Of a DNA stretch of 41,030 bases, positions 11,489 through 20,394 are shown piece by piece (within the stretch, counting starts at the first letter, position 1; every line of letters starts with the position of its first letter). Below the pieces are notes generated by a model that worked only from the letters and a program-made list of their open reading frames with translations, was not told the origin of the DNA and made no database searches. The stretch is from Rhodocyclales bacterium RIFCSPLOWO2_02_FULL_63_24 (lineage in GTDB: Bacteria; Pseudomonadota; Gammaproteobacteria; Burkholderiales; Rhodocyclaceae), in NCBI GenBank assembly GCA_001828935.1, contig MHZX01000123.1, forward strand, positions 1-41,030, given 5' to 3'. The translations under genes were made by a program, and so were the position numbers.

Positions 11489-13876
11489 TCAGTCGAAGTC
11501 GATAAACAGCGCCGAGCACCACACCTTGGCGTCGTCGACCTGGCGGCCGAACAGGTACACCGGTCGATGGCCATGCGGGCCGTTCTGCGCGCCGATCTCC
11601 AATTGTCCGGAGACGTCGCGCGGCGCCGGCCATTCGCTCATGCGTTCGAAGGCGAGGAACATCTCGACGCCCGGCAGTTCATTGCGCAGGCGCGACTGGG
11701 CCAGCAACTCGCGGCCGGTGATTTCCCATTCAAAGGTGGGGCAGTGCACGAAGGGATTGCCCTTGAGCGGGTCGCCCACCTTGACGTAGCCGTCGATCGT
11801 GCCCTCGACCCGGATCACCGCCGTATCGAGGTGCGAGACATCGATCTCGATCGCATCGACGTCGCCGTAGGTATCGCTGCGAAAGCCGATCTGGGTTGCG
11901 CTTTCGCGCCAGCAGGTTTCCTCCGTGTGTTCGAAGCCGCGGCCGTTGAAGTCATTGATCACCGCGTTGCGGATCGTGATCTTGCCCTTCCACGCCGCCC
12001 AGCGGTAGCGGTCCTTGATCCGTGCGCCGCCCCAGCGAAAGCGGATCTTGCGCGCCGAATAGCCCAGTTCCTGCTGCAAGTCGCGACGCCAGATCGGGCC
12101 GCTGTGGTCGAAGGCGACGATTTCGTCCCAGCCGGTGTCACCGAGGAAGCGATACTCCAGCGTCGCCGGTCCCTTGTGCTTGAAGTCGTCGCCCATGATG
12201 TGGGGACCGCAGCGCACCAGGCCGAAAGTCCGCTCGCCGGTCGAGGCGAAGGTATGGCGCGCGCGCAACGCCTCGGCGATCGCCTTGCGCGTCAGCGCCG
12301 GGGCAATCACGCCCGACATGCCGCCCTTGGTGCCGAATACCGCTGTGCCCGGCACGCCGCCGCCGCAGCGGCCGCGATGTTCGTCGCCGGCCATCGAGGC
12401 GCCGATCTTGTAGCCGCGTTCGATGGCTTCCTGGTACAGCCAGCCGAAGTGACCCCACGAGGAACCGATCTCGATCAGGCGTTCCAGTTGCGGGTGATGC
12501 CAGTCGAGGATGCAGCGTCGGCCGCCGACGTGCGGGATCAGCAGATGGCCTTCCGGGTCCTTGGCGTAGGCGGCCCAGAGTTCCTCCAGCGGCCAGGCAC
12601 CGGGCTCAATGGTGGCGGCACCTTTCATCTCCTCGTTCCATTCGAAGGAGCGCACATGCTCGCCGCTCTTCAGGTAGGGAAACTCGGGTTCGTGATCGTG
12701 CAGGAACACGACATTGTGATCGCCGCCGGCGCAGGAACTGCCGCACCATTCGGTGCCCGGATAGGCGACGAACTGGCCCTCCTCGTGGATTTCGCGCATC
12801 AGCTCGACGGTCTTGTCCCACTTCGCCTTGGTGATGTTGAAGTCGTTGTGGGCGAAGGCGAGTACGTCAAGGCCGGAGACATCGCGGCCGTAGGTCAGGT
12901 TGTAGGTCGTGCTGTTGGTGCCGATGGTGTCCTCGGAGTGCACATGCAAGTCGGCATAGAAGACGCGCGGCGCCTCCAGCGACCGATCGATCGTGACGTA
13001 GAAGGTTTGCGGCTTGACGGCGGGGTGGTCGGGCAGCTGCGCGGTCACTGCCAGTTCCCCCGGCGCGCCGCTCGGCAGGTCGTCGAGTTTGAGGATGGCC
13101 CAGCCCTGTGCGGCCAGGCGTGCCTCCCTTGAATACACCGGCTTGCCGTCCAGGGTGGCGCCGATGACGACGCGCTCCGGCAGGTTCCAGCAGGTATTGC
13201 CCCACTCGTCCTCGGCGCGCAGGCGCAGCGCGAAGGGCTCGCCGGCGCGCACGATGCGCGAGGCCACCAGCACCAGTTGCGCCGGGGCGCCGGGCACGAT
13301 GTTGATTACGATATCCTTGCCGGCCTCGGCAAAGCGCGAGGTGCCGAGCGGATCGGTGTAGCAGCGGATGCGGAAGTTCTCCTCGACGAAGGTCTGCGCC
13401 CGCGTCCCGGCCCCGCCGAAGCGGCGGTCGCCGAGGCGGATCACGATGTGGTCGCCGCCCTTGAGGTAGCCGTCCACGGTATCGACGATCACCGCCTTCT
13501 GGAACGGACGCTCGTGCCCCTTCTGGTCGAAGCGCACCTTGAGCGCCTGCACCGTGGCCGTACTCTGGCCCGGAACCAGCGGCCCGGCGTGGTATTCGGC
13601 AGAGACGTAATTCGCTGCGCCGGGGTCGGTGGTCTGGAACAATGCCCAGTCCGAATAGAAACGGAAGGTGGCCTTGAACCAGGAACCGTCGGCCATGCCG
13701 GCTGCGCCGAGTTCATAGTCGAGGATGATCTCCTGCCATGAGCCGGCGACCATACGTTCGACGTTGCAGCTCACCTTGCCGACGAAGGACATCGCCTTGG
13801 TCTTTTGATACAGGCCCTGCGGAGCGTGGTAATGCCCGAGTTTGTCCTTGAGTTCCTGCTCGGTCATGGTTTTCAT
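11489..13876 (-). CDS. DUF3604 protein with PHP-like metal site
   Basis: A large soluble protein of 795 residues from the DUF3604 family. No signal peptide is visible. The first 300 residues look beta-rich; at about 306-320 comes a PHP-like metal motif, DLHVHSEDT, followed by FAHND and GTEW, so a metal-dependent phosphoesterase-like fold is likely, but the substrate is unknown. Further His-rich stretches (IPHVGG, AGDEHRG) could complete the metal site. Start ATG 13876 follows GGAGAA at 7 nt; an upstream in-frame ATG at 13903 lacks one. It lies 37 nt after the DASS transporter on the same strand, suggesting that it acts on the imported anion or its product. It converges on glmM with 4 nt between the stops. 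Confidence 0.8.
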   Translation of the reverse strand: MKTMTEQELKDKLGHYHAPQGLYQKTKAMSFVGKVSCNVERMVAGSWQEIILDYELGAAGMADGSWFKATFRFYSDWALFQTTDPGAANYVSAEYHAGPLVPGQSTATVQALKVRFDQKGHERPFQKAVIVDTVDGYLKGGDHIVIRLGDRRFGGAGTRAQTFVEENFRIRCYTDPLGTSRFAEAGKDIVINIVPGAPAQLVLVASRIVRAGEPFALRLRAEDEWGNTCWNLPERVVIGATLDGKPVYSREARLAAQGWAILKLDDLPSGAPGELAVTAQLPDHPAVKPQTFYVTIDRSLEAPRVFYADLHVHSEDTIGTNSTTYNLTYGRDVSGLDVLAFAHNDFNITKAKWDKTVELMREIHEEGQFVAYPGTEWCGSSCAGGDHNVVFLHDHEPEFPYLKSGEHVRSFEWNEEMKGAATIEPGAWPLEELWAAYAKDPEGHLLIPHVGGRRCILDWHHPQLERLIEIGSSWGHFGWLYQEAIERGYKIGASMAGDEHRGRCGGGVPGTAVFGTKGGMSGVIAPALTRKAIAEALRARHTFASTGERTFGLVRCGPHIMGDDFKHKGPATLEYRFLGDTGWDEIVAFDHSGPIWRRDLQQELGYSARKIRFRWGGARIKDRYRWAAWKGKITIRNAVINDFNGRGFEHTEETCWRESATQIGFRSDTYGDVDAIEIDVSHLDTAVIRVEGTIDGYVKVGDPLKGNPFVHCPTFEWEITGRELLAQSRLRNELPGVEMFLAFERMSEWPAPRDVSGQLEIGAQNGPHGHRPVYLFGRQVDDAKVWCSALFIDFD

Positions 13877-13913
13877 TGATGTTCTCCGTTGCTGTTGATT
13901 CAATAAGTCGCGG

Positions 13914-15461
13914 TCACTTGCCGGGTACCGTGCCGAATGGCCATGGTGCGGCGGGATCCCACACCGGGATGCCCATGAACGCGTACCAGGGGGCCATGAT
14001 GCAGATGCCGTAGGCGATGGCGATCAGCACCGACAGCCAGCCGACCTTGGCGTAGTCGCCCATGCTGAAAGTGCCGCTGCTGTAGGCGATGACGGCGGCG
14101 GTGATCTGCGTCGGCAGGATGTAGGCGAAGGTGTCGGTGTCGGAGACCAGCATGGTGAAGGCCACCGGATGCAGGCCGAGTTTCGGCGCCAATGCCAGGA
14201 GCACCGGCGCCAGCATGGTGATGGCGGCGACGTTCGACAACATGCCGAGGCGGATGACGTGGGTGCCGAGCATCAGGATCAGCAGCACCATCCACCAGGG
14301 GTGGCCGACCGCCAGCGGATGGATCAGATCCGACAGCCATTGCGCGAGGCCGGTCTTGCCCATTGCATCGGACATCGAAAGCGCGCCGGCCAGCAGCAGC
14401 ATGGTGCCCCAGATGGTGCGGTCCTGGATTTCCTTCCATTTGTAGGGGAACAGGCCCGGCACGAACAGCAATGCCATCGCCATCAGCGCCGCGTTGTGCG
14501 AGGCGATCTTGTGCCAGGATTCGGTCACCCAGAGCCCCGCCAGCAACGCCAGCACCGCCAGGATCAGCCACTCGGTGCGGCTGGTCCGCGGCAACTCGTC
14601 ATACTGCCGCTGCACCGCTTCGAAGCCACCGTGAACGCCGACATTGCGGGTTTTGAAGAAATACTGCACCCACCACTGGGTCAGGACGAACATGCCGAGA
14701 TAGGGCCATTGCAGCAGGAACCAGTCGAAGTAGGAAAGCTTCAGGCCCTGCTTTTCGAACAGTCCGACCAGCACGAAGTTCGGCAGGTGCGCGGTCATGA
14801 TGCACATGCCGCTGATCATCGAACCGTAGACCAGCGTCTGGATCACGATCGCCTTCTTCGCCGCACGTTCGGCCTCGGTGTCGCCGAAAAACCGGGTGAT
14901 GCCATTGACCACCGGCAACAGCGTGGCGGCGCGCGCATTGGCGGCCGGGATGATGAGGGACAGTACCAGGTTCGCCGCGAACATCGACCAGATCACGCCA
15001 TTGACGGTACTGGCTCGCAGCCGGTGCAGCAATGACAGCGCGATGCGCCGGTCGACGCCCGCCGCCTGCATGATTGCGGCAAAAATAAACGCCGACAGGC
15101 AGAGAAACACGACCGGCGTGGTAAAGCCGCTGGCCGAGGCCGGAAAGGGTTTCACGGCATTGGTCATCACCAGCAGCATCGGGATCAACAGCCCGGAGAC
15201 GCCGACCGGCACCGCCTCGGTGATCCACATCAGGCAGGCCCACACCATTACCGCCAGCGTTGCCTGGCCGGCCTTGTTGAGGCCGGCCGGAGCCGGCAGC
15301 AGATAAAGGATGAAGAAAAAGGCGGCCCATGCGGCGGCGAAACCCAGCAGCGTCTTCGTCGGACTTCGCCCGGAGTTGACGACATTCAGTTTCCAACTCG
15401 CCATCCAGCCGTCGGTCGAGGCGGGTTCCATTGCAGGACTTGCAATTCCCTGTTGGGCCAT
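13914..15461 (-). CDS. SLC13/DASS-family anion (dicarboxylate) transporter
   Basis: Inner-membrane permease of 515 residues with roughly 11-12 hydrophobic segments and the two-repeat layout of the DASS family. The first substrate-loop motif, normally SNT-like, reads IPAANARAA here, and the second reads SNVAAITML (near 408), followed by DTDTFAYILP. These changes mean the substrate (succinate, citrate, sulfate or another anion) cannot be named. The start is ATG 15461 with a very strong AGGAGG site; the frame is open further upstream but without support. It is the first gene of a two-gene unit with the DUF3604 protein and is divergent from a Crp/Fnr-type regulator. Confidence 0.85.
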   Translation of the reverse strand: MAQQGIASPAMEPASTDGWMASWKLNVVNSGRSPTKTLLGFAAAWAAFFFILYLLPAPAGLNKAGQATLAVMVWACLMWITEAVPVGVSGLLIPMLLVMTNAVKPFPASASGFTTPVVFLCLSAFIFAAIMQAAGVDRRIALSLLHRLRASTVNGVIWSMFAANLVLSLIIPAANARAATLLPVVNGITRFFGDTEAERAAKKAIVIQTLVYGSMISGMCIMTAHLPNFVLVGLFEKQGLKLSYFDWFLLQWPYLGMFVLTQWWVQYFFKTRNVGVHGGFEAVQRQYDELPRTSRTEWLILAVLALLAGLWVTESWHKIASHNAALMAMALLFVPGLFPYKWKEIQDRTIWGTMLLLAGALSMSDAMGKTGLAQWLSDLIHPLAVGHPWWMVLLILMLGTHVIRLGMLSNVAAITMLAPVLLALAPKLGLHPVAFTMLVSDTDTFAYILPTQITAAVIAYSSGTFSMGDYAKVGWLSVLIAIAYGICIMAPWYAFMGIPVWDPAAPWPFGTVPGK

Positions 15462-15556
15462 GTCATTCCTCCTTTGATTGGCGTTGTTCGCCCGCTGCCT
15501 GCGCTTGCCAGCCCGGCCGACACCGCGTAGCATTTTTTTGTATTCCGATTTCCGCC

Positions 15557-15599
15557 AATCTAATCTTGCACGGGGAGCGCGTCTGTCGGCCAGCCGACA
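15557..15599 (-). promoter_or_regulatory. palindromic Crp-type operator and promoter between DASS transporter and regulator
   Basis: TGTCGGC (15584-15590) and GCCGACA (15593-15599) form a perfect palindrome with a 2-bp centre. Read as TGTCG-N6-CGACA it has the half-site spacing of Crp-family operators. On the minus strand the hexamer TAGATT (15562-15557) would be the -10 if the palindrome were centred at -41.5, the class II activator position, for the DASS-DUF3604 operon. The same site ends 12 bp before the start codon of the divergent regulator, where binding could repress that gene. Binding itself is inferred. Confidence 0.5.
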
Positions 15600-15611
15600 T
15601 CCGCGAAAATA

Positions 15612-16382
15612 ATGCGCGACGGCAGACCGATCGATGACAGGCAAACGGATGGCGGCGAGGCGTTCCGTTCGGTGGAAGCACAGCATACGCCGTCCAAATT
15701 CCTGACCCGCCTCACCGGCCCCGACCGTGCCGCGCTGGCCGCGCTGGCCGCTTCGCGCCGGGTTCCTCGCGGCGAGGCGGTGTTCAGTGCCGGCGGTCCC
15801 GGCAAACACGTCTATTTCCTGGAGTCCGGCAAGATCAAAATCTGCCAGCCATCGCCCGCCGGCAACGAGATCATCCTGTGGTTCTGTCTGCCAGGCGAAA
15901 TTTTTGGCCTGGCCGAGGTGTCCCACGGTGGCGGGCGCGTCGTCAGTGCCTTCGCCTGCGAGGAATCGCTGGTCCTGTCGCTAAGTCAGAAGGATTTCCG
16001 CGAATTTCTCGCAACGCATCCCGACACGGTCATGCTATCCATGCAGGCCCTCTCGTCGAGGCTGAGGGTGCTCGGCGAAATGGTCGTCAATCTGGTTTCT
16101 GACGATGCCAACACGCGTATCGCCAAGCTGCTGCTGCGTCTGGCGGCACGCTATGGCAAGCGCGAAGGTGGCATCGTGCACCTCGACCTGCCGCTTACCC
16201 ACGAGGAAATCGCCAACATGGTTGGAACCACGCGGCAAACCGTCACCACCGTCATCGGCCAGTTTCGCCGCCAGGGCGTGCTGAGCATCGAGAACCGCCG
16301 CATTCAAATCGAGAGCGAAGACCTTCTGACGGAGATTTCGCAGGCTGCGGCGCCGCCGGCAAAGCACCGTCCGGGGTCTTGA
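15612..16382 (+). CDS. Crp/Fnr-family transcriptional regulator
   Basis: A 256-residue regulator with a cyclic-nucleotide-binding-like beta-barrel (about 30-145, with PGKHVYFLESGKIKI and PGEIFGLAEV), a long dimer helix and a C-terminal winged helix (about 165-235). The recognition helix region reads THEEIANMVGTTRQTVTTVIGQF. The N-terminal Cys cluster of FNR is absent, so it is not an oxygen-sensing Fe-S protein of that type. The residues around the recognition helix (R-Q-T-V-T-T) differ from Crp (R-E-T-V-G-R), in line with a non-TGTGA operator. It is divergent from the DASS-DUF3604 genes, so I infer that it controls them. The start at 15612 is not strongly supported; GTG 15673 is an alternative. 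Confidence 0.88.
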   Translation: MRDGRPIDDRQTDGGEAFRSVEAQHTPSKFLTRLTGPDRAALAALAASRRVPRGEAVFSAGGPGKHVYFLESGKIKICQPSPAGNEIILWFCLPGEIFGLAEVSHGGGRVVSAFACEESLVLSLSQKDFREFLATHPDTVMLSMQALSSRLRVLGEMVVNLVSDDANTRIAKLLLRLAARYGKREGGIVHLDLPLTHEEIANMVGTTRQTVTTVIGQFRRQGVLSIENRRIQIESEDLLTEISQAAAPPAKHRPGS

Positions 16383-16394
16383 TGCAGGAGTGCC

Positions 16395-16844
16395 TCAGGG
16401 GTTGCGCACCGCGCGCAGCACGGTTTGCGTCTCGTCATGGCGCACCCGGTTGGTGAACCACCAGACGCCGCCTTTCTTGATGCTCCAGTCGGCCTCGCTG
16501 CCGGCCAGCAGCAGCGCCGCCAAGCGCCCCAGCGCCGGCTGATGGCTGACCAGGATGATCGCGCCGGGGCGCTCCGGCCAGTCGGCGGCGGCGATCAGGT
16601 CCGGTGTACTGGCGCCGACCCCGAGTTGCGTCTTGACCTTGACCGGCAGACCGAGTGCCTGCGCGGTCTGGATCGCGCGCCGGGTTGGGCTTGAAAGCAC
16701 CATGGCGTCGCGCAGGCGCTGGCGCCGCAGCCAGTCGGCCATCTGCTCGGCCTGGCGCAGACCCTGCGTCGTGAGTTCCCGATCGGCATCGGCGATCGCG
16801 CCGGCTTCCCTGGCCTCGGCATGACGCCACAGTATCAGGTCCAT
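16395..16844 (-). CDS. sixA: phosphohistidine phosphatase SixA
   Basis: Histidine-phosphatase-superfamily protein of 149 residues, the short form typical of SixA, which dephosphorylates phosphohistidine on phosphotransfer (HPt) domains or PTS proteins. The catalytic RHAEA motif is at residues 7-11 (His8), the SSPTRRAIQTA segment follows near 51, and the second conserved His is in SHQPALGRL near 100. The start ATG 16844 has AGGAGA 6 nt upstream. It is convergent with the Crp-type regulator gene, 12 nt between the stops. Confidence 0.9.
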   Translation of the reverse strand: MDLILWRHAEAREAGAIADADRELTTQGLRQAEQMADWLRRQRLRDAMVLSSPTRRAIQTAQALGLPVKVKTQLGVGASTPDLIAAADWPERPGAIILVSHQPALGRLAALLLAGSEADWSIKKGGVWWFTNRVRHDETQTVLRAVRNP

Positions 16845-16944
16845 GTTGTCTCCTGTACAAGTGAGGCCGGCAGGTTAGATCATGTGAGTGACAAGGGCAT
16901 GACAGGAAGGATAGGGCTGGCCGTGCAGCAAGTAAGTCGCAGAG

Positions 16945-16973
16945 CGAAAGTCGGCGCTCGCGACACGCTGGCA
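16945..16973 (+). repeat. diverged copy of dispersed 26-bp repeat
   Basis: CGAAAGTCGGCGCTCG followed by CGACACGCTGGCA, in the 237-bp gap between sixA and the porin gene. It keeps the AGTCGGCGCT core and the CGACACG block of the perfect copies at 24425 and 29166. Apart from this and the porin terminator I see nothing else in the gap. Confidence 0.55.
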
Positions 16974-17013
16974 CGCCGCAACATGCTTCTCAGTTGTCGG
17001 CTATTGTCCGATG

Positions 17014-17041
17014 AAAAAAAAGGCCACCTTGGAAGGTGGCC
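17014..17041 (-). terminator. rho-independent terminator of the porin gene
   Basis: On the minus strand, a 9-bp perfect stem (GGCCACCTT paired with AAGGTGGCC) is followed by eight T, 40 bp past the porin stop codon. Confidence 0.9.
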
Positions 17042-17081
17042 AAAATCTATGCAACTCATTCGGCGCCTGGCCGACGCCTGT

Positions 17082-18197
17082 TCAGAAGCTGTGCTTCAGA
17101 CCAAATGCAGTGCGGTTGAACTTGCCGCCGGCGGAACCCGTGACGGCAGACTTGTCGTTGTCGCCACCCTCCCAGCGCGCGTAGGCCGTGGTGCGCTTGC
17201 TCATGGCATAGTCGAGGCCGAGCGCGTTCAGGCTGCGATCCTGGTCGGCGACCAGCTTGTCATCCGAGCGCAGCACGTTGGCGGCAATTGCGAGACTCGG
17301 GGTGGCCTGCCATTTCAAGGCGACGTTCCAGGAGCGGGCATCGACGGACGAGGTGGCAAGGCCAGCTGCTGCGCCGTTGACACCGGTGGACTTCGAAGAG
17401 GTCCAGCCGCCGTACAGGGTCACAGTGCCGAATTTGTAGTTGGCGCCGAGCAGATTGTGCGTGGTAACTCCCTTGTTCAGGCTGGCGACGTTGCTCAGGA
17501 TGTTGGAGTGCGCGTAGGCGATGTTGAGCGGGCCGTTGTTGTAGGCGAGGCCAACCTGGGTCTGACCGTCGGCATCTGCCGCGGCGTTGCCGGAACCGGA
17601 GTTCGGCGAGCGATAGATCAGGCCGGCGGTGAAGCCGGAGAAGCTCGGACTGTCCCACTTGATCGAGTTGTTGGCGCGGATGTCGCGGGCACCGGCAAAG
17701 GCGCCGGCGGTAACGGCAGTCGCCACTGCAACGTTGGCAGGCGCGCCGATGACGCTTACGCCATTCAGACGGCCAAAGGCGCTGGTGTAGCCACCGCCCA
17801 TGGCCGTGCCGAACGGTTGTGCCGTTGTTGCGGCGGTGTTGGCGAAGTTGTTCATGTAGCCGAGCGAGACCTTGCCGAAGCCACCGGACAGGTAGAGATA
17901 GTTCTGGCTGTTCCACATGCTGGCGGCGGCGTTGGCCGTGCCGGCCGTCGGATCGGTTTCAAGAAACAGGCCTGCCTTCATGTTGTCGCCTAAGGCCTCG
18001 TCAACCAAGAAGGTGAGGTTGGTGGTGCCGGTATTGCTGGAAGACCCCCAGCGGTTGGTCTTGGTCGTGACGCCGGCGCTTTCCGTCTTGAACATCTGCA
18101 CGCCGGTATCGAACAGGCCCGTGATGGTGACGGTGCTCTGGGCAAGGGCTGTTCCGGACAGGCCAGCGACGGCTATTGCCAACAGTTTCTGCTTCAT
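17082..18197 (-). CDS. outer-membrane porin (Porin_4 type), probable phosphate-starvation porin
   Basis: A trimeric-type general porin, 371 residues before processing. The N-terminus is a clear signal peptide (MKQKLLAIAVAGLSGTALA, cleavage before QS), the mature start STVTITGLFDTGVQMF is typical of betaproteobacterial porins, and the last residues FGLKHSF end in Phe as BamA substrates do. Start ATG 18197 has GGAGAA 6 nt upstream. The promoter region carries three NNGTAA-type heptamers at 11-bp spacing plus an AATAAT -10, the PhoB-type layout shared with pstS. I therefore infer induction by phosphate limitation; whether the pore prefers phosphate, as PhoE or OprP do, cannot be read from the sequence. 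Confidence 0.9.
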   Translation of the reverse strand: MKQKLLAIAVAGLSGTALAQSTVTITGLFDTGVQMFKTESAGVTTKTNRWGSSSNTGTTNLTFLVDEALGDNMKAGLFLETDPTAGTANAAASMWNSQNYLYLSGGFGKVSLGYMNNFANTAATTAQPFGTAMGGGYTSAFGRLNGVSVIGAPANVAVATAVTAGAFAGARDIRANNSIKWDSPSFSGFTAGLIYRSPNSGSGNAAADADGQTQVGLAYNNGPLNIAYAHSNILSNVASLNKGVTTHNLLGANYKFGTVTLYGGWTSSKSTGVNGAAAGLATSSVDARSWNVALKWQATPSLAIAANVLRSDDKLVADQDRSLNALGLDYAMSKRTTAYARWEGGDNDKSAVTGSAGGKFNRTAFGLKHSF

Positions 18198-18289
18198 GAA
18201 CTTCTCCAAAAAATTAGTTGAATGGAAACCACGTGGGCCCCTAGCGATTTGTTGCAGTGCTGGAGCCCTTTGGGCGTAGCACCTGCCGA

Positions 18290-18334
18290 ATTATTCGGGG
18301 CTTCGGTTACCTGCCCGTTACAGAAATCTTACGA
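18290..18334 (-). promoter_or_regulatory. candidate PhoB box and -10 of the porin gene
   Basis: Minus strand: TCGTAAG-N4-CTGTAAC-N4-AGGTAAC (18334 to 18306) with an exact 11-bp period, then 10 bp, then AATAAT (18295-18290), a 5/6 match to the -10 consensus. There is no -35, as expected for an activator-dependent promoter. The leader would be about 85 nt. The PhoB assignment is inference from geometry and from recurrence at other phosphate-related genes here. Confidence 0.7.
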
Positions 18335-18421
18335 ATGCCGTTTGTTGTCCTTGTGTCACGGAGACAATGCTGCTGCTGTCCTGTCGAAAGGATAAGTATT
18401 GGAATTTGCGAGTGGCACCGG

Positions 18422-20329
18422 CTACATCGCGTAGCAGGCCTGCAGCGGAGTGGAAGTTCCCTCAGGGACGCAGCGCGCTGGTACTGGCGCGACGCCGTCG
18501 ATATCCGGCGCGGAGACTGGTGCGCCGGCGCTGCCGTGGTATTGGCGGCGTTCGACGAACAGCGCGCTGCCGGGGATGCGCTTGGCCTCCTTTTTTGCGT
18601 CACCGAGGGCGGCGGAGACATCGTAGTGGCCGGCAAAGGCGCCCGGTCGCACCATGACGCAGCCGATCGAGAGCGCCGGCAGCGGATGGAACACGGCCTG
18701 GCCGCGCCGGTCCTCGCCGCAATAGCCGCCAGCGGCAAGGTGCTCGGCGCTGACATGCTGCGCCAGCGCGGCGTCGAATTCGACGATGACGCGGCGCAGC
18801 CGCGCTTCCCAGTCGCGGCTTTGCATCAGCACGATGAAATCGTCGCCGCCGACATGGCCGATGAAATCCTCGTGATCGGCGACCGCCTCGCTCAGGAGGG
18901 TGCCGACTTGCTGGATCATCTGGTCGCCGCGGCGATAGCCGTAGGCGTCGTTGTAGGGCTTGAAGTGGTCGAGATCGCAGTAGGCGGCAACGAAGCCGTG
19001 CTCGGCCTCGATCAGGCGGTCCATCTGCTCGTTGATCGGCACGTTGCCGGGCAACTGGGTCAGCGGGTTGGCATAGCGCGCGGCGCGAATCTGCATGTCG
19101 GTGATGATCGCCATCAGTTCGCGCAGGAAGCCGATGCCGCGATAGCGGCCTTGTCGCGTGATGACGAAGGCATCGGATATCTCCGTGCCGCGCTGGCTGC
19201 CGATGATCTGCGCGACTTCCTGCACCGACTGGGCCTCGTCGACCAGCAGCGGAGGATCCATCAGCATCTTGCACGGACGCTTGCCATACAGCTCGCGGCG
19301 AAACGGGCGGGCGAAGCGGTCGATCAACGCGCTGCGCGTGATCACTCCCAGCGGCAGGCCGTTGGCCACCACCGGCACGATGTTGAGCGCCGGCTGATGC
19401 TCGAAAATCCGGTACACGGCGTCGTTGTCGGTGTCCGGCGTTACCGGCAGCAACTCGTGCAGGAGCTGCTCGATGCGCGGCACGCGACGTCCGGCGCGCG
19501 GGCGCGAGGGCAGCACCAGGATGCCGCTGTCCGTCGCCGCGGCCTGGACGCTGTGCGGCACGGCGGCAATGACGCGGTGCGGGCGGGCGATGCCGAAGCC
19601 CTGCACATAGGGAATCCCGAGATTGCGCAGCACCGCCAGTTGCTCGACGGTTTCCACGCCTTCGGCGATCAGGGCGCTGCCGCAGGCGTCGGCGATTTCG
19701 TGCATGGCGCGCACGAAATGCAGCTTGAGGGGATCGCTGTCGATGCCGGAGACGAAATGGCGGTCGATCTTGACGAACTCCGGCCGTACTTCGGACCACA
19801 TGCGCAGATTGGAGAAGCCCTCTCCCATGTCGTCCATGGCGATCTGGATGCCGATCCTGCGGAAGTCCTGCAGGGTCTCCTGCAGATCGGAAAAATCGTT
19901 CACCGACTCGTTTTCGGTCAACTCGATGACGATTCGCGACGGCGGTACGCCGAGGCGCAGCAGGACCTGGCGCACGGCGGCCAGACGCTTGCGGCTGGCG
20001 TGCAGGCAACTGATGCTCATGTTCACGAACAGCCGCAGTGCGCAAGGCTGCTCGGCGAACTGCAGGATGGCGGTTTCCACCGCCAGCCATTCCAGTTCGT
20101 GCGTGCATTGCGCGGTGGCGGCGGCCGCGAACAGGGCGTCGGGCGCGTGCAAGGCGGAATCTTCCGGGCCGCGGATCAGCGCTTCGCAGGCGAAATAGCT
20201 GCCCTGGCGCAGGTCGAGAATGGGCTGGTAAACGGCATGCAGGCCGCGATCCTGCATCAAGCTGCGCAGCATGTCGCCGTGAGGGCTTGCGCTTGCGGCG
20301 ATCTGGTCGCCTTGGTGCTGGATGTCCAT
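18422..20329 (-). CDS. EAL-CBS-GGDEF cyclic-di-GMP enzyme, last gene of Sia-like operon
   Basis: A soluble 635-residue protein with an EAL domain (about 15-255), a CBS-type pair (about 285-410) and a GGDEF domain (about 420-600). The EAL catalytic set is largely present: EAL (49-51), ELTEN (136-140), DD of MDDMGEG (165-171), KID (187-189) and AEGVE (222-226), though loop 6 is altered (DDMGEG for DDFGTG). The GGDEF signature reads GGDDF (494-498), with no RxxD inhibitory site upstream. It could degrade c-di-GMP, make it, or both. It occupies the place of the diguanylate cyclase SiaD in the P. aeruginosa sia operon. Its CBS-like module is visibly related to that of the phosphatase at the head of this operon. 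The C-terminus (605-635) is unconserved tail. Confidence 0.88.
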   Translation of the reverse strand: MDIQHQGDQIAASASPHGDMLRSLMQDRGLHAVYQPILDLRQGSYFACEALIRGPEDSALHAPDALFAAAATAQCTHELEWLAVETAILQFAEQPCALRLFVNMSISCLHASRKRLAAVRQVLLRLGVPPSRIVIELTENESVNDFSDLQETLQDFRRIGIQIAMDDMGEGFSNLRMWSEVRPEFVKIDRHFVSGIDSDPLKLHFVRAMHEIADACGSALIAEGVETVEQLAVLRNLGIPYVQGFGIARPHRVIAAVPHSVQAAATDSGILVLPSRPRAGRRVPRIEQLLHELLPVTPDTDNDAVYRIFEHQPALNIVPVVANGLPLGVITRSALIDRFARPFRRELYGKRPCKMLMDPPLLVDEAQSVQEVAQIIGSQRGTEISDAFVITRQGRYRGIGFLRELMAIITDMQIRAARYANPLTQLPGNVPINEQMDRLIEAEHGFVAAYCDLDHFKPYNDAYGYRRGDQMIQQVGTLLSEAVADHEDFIGHVGGDDFIVLMQSRDWEARLRRVIVEFDAALAQHVSAEHLAAGGYCGEDRRGQAVFHPLPALSIGCVMVRPGAFAGHYDVSAALGDAKKEAKRIPGSALFVERRQYHGSAGAPVSAPDIDGVAPVPARCVPEGTSTPLQACYAM

Positions 20330-20394
20330 GGTGTCCTGGTCCTTCTTCTGGATGCACGCGTGTGCCGCATCGCCGTCGGGCGCTGCCGCCGATG

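Noticed and set aside
11567-13132. 521-residue plus-strand frame across the DUF3604 gene
   Set aside because: Antisense shadow; the opposite strand shows the PHP-like motifs and a good start site.
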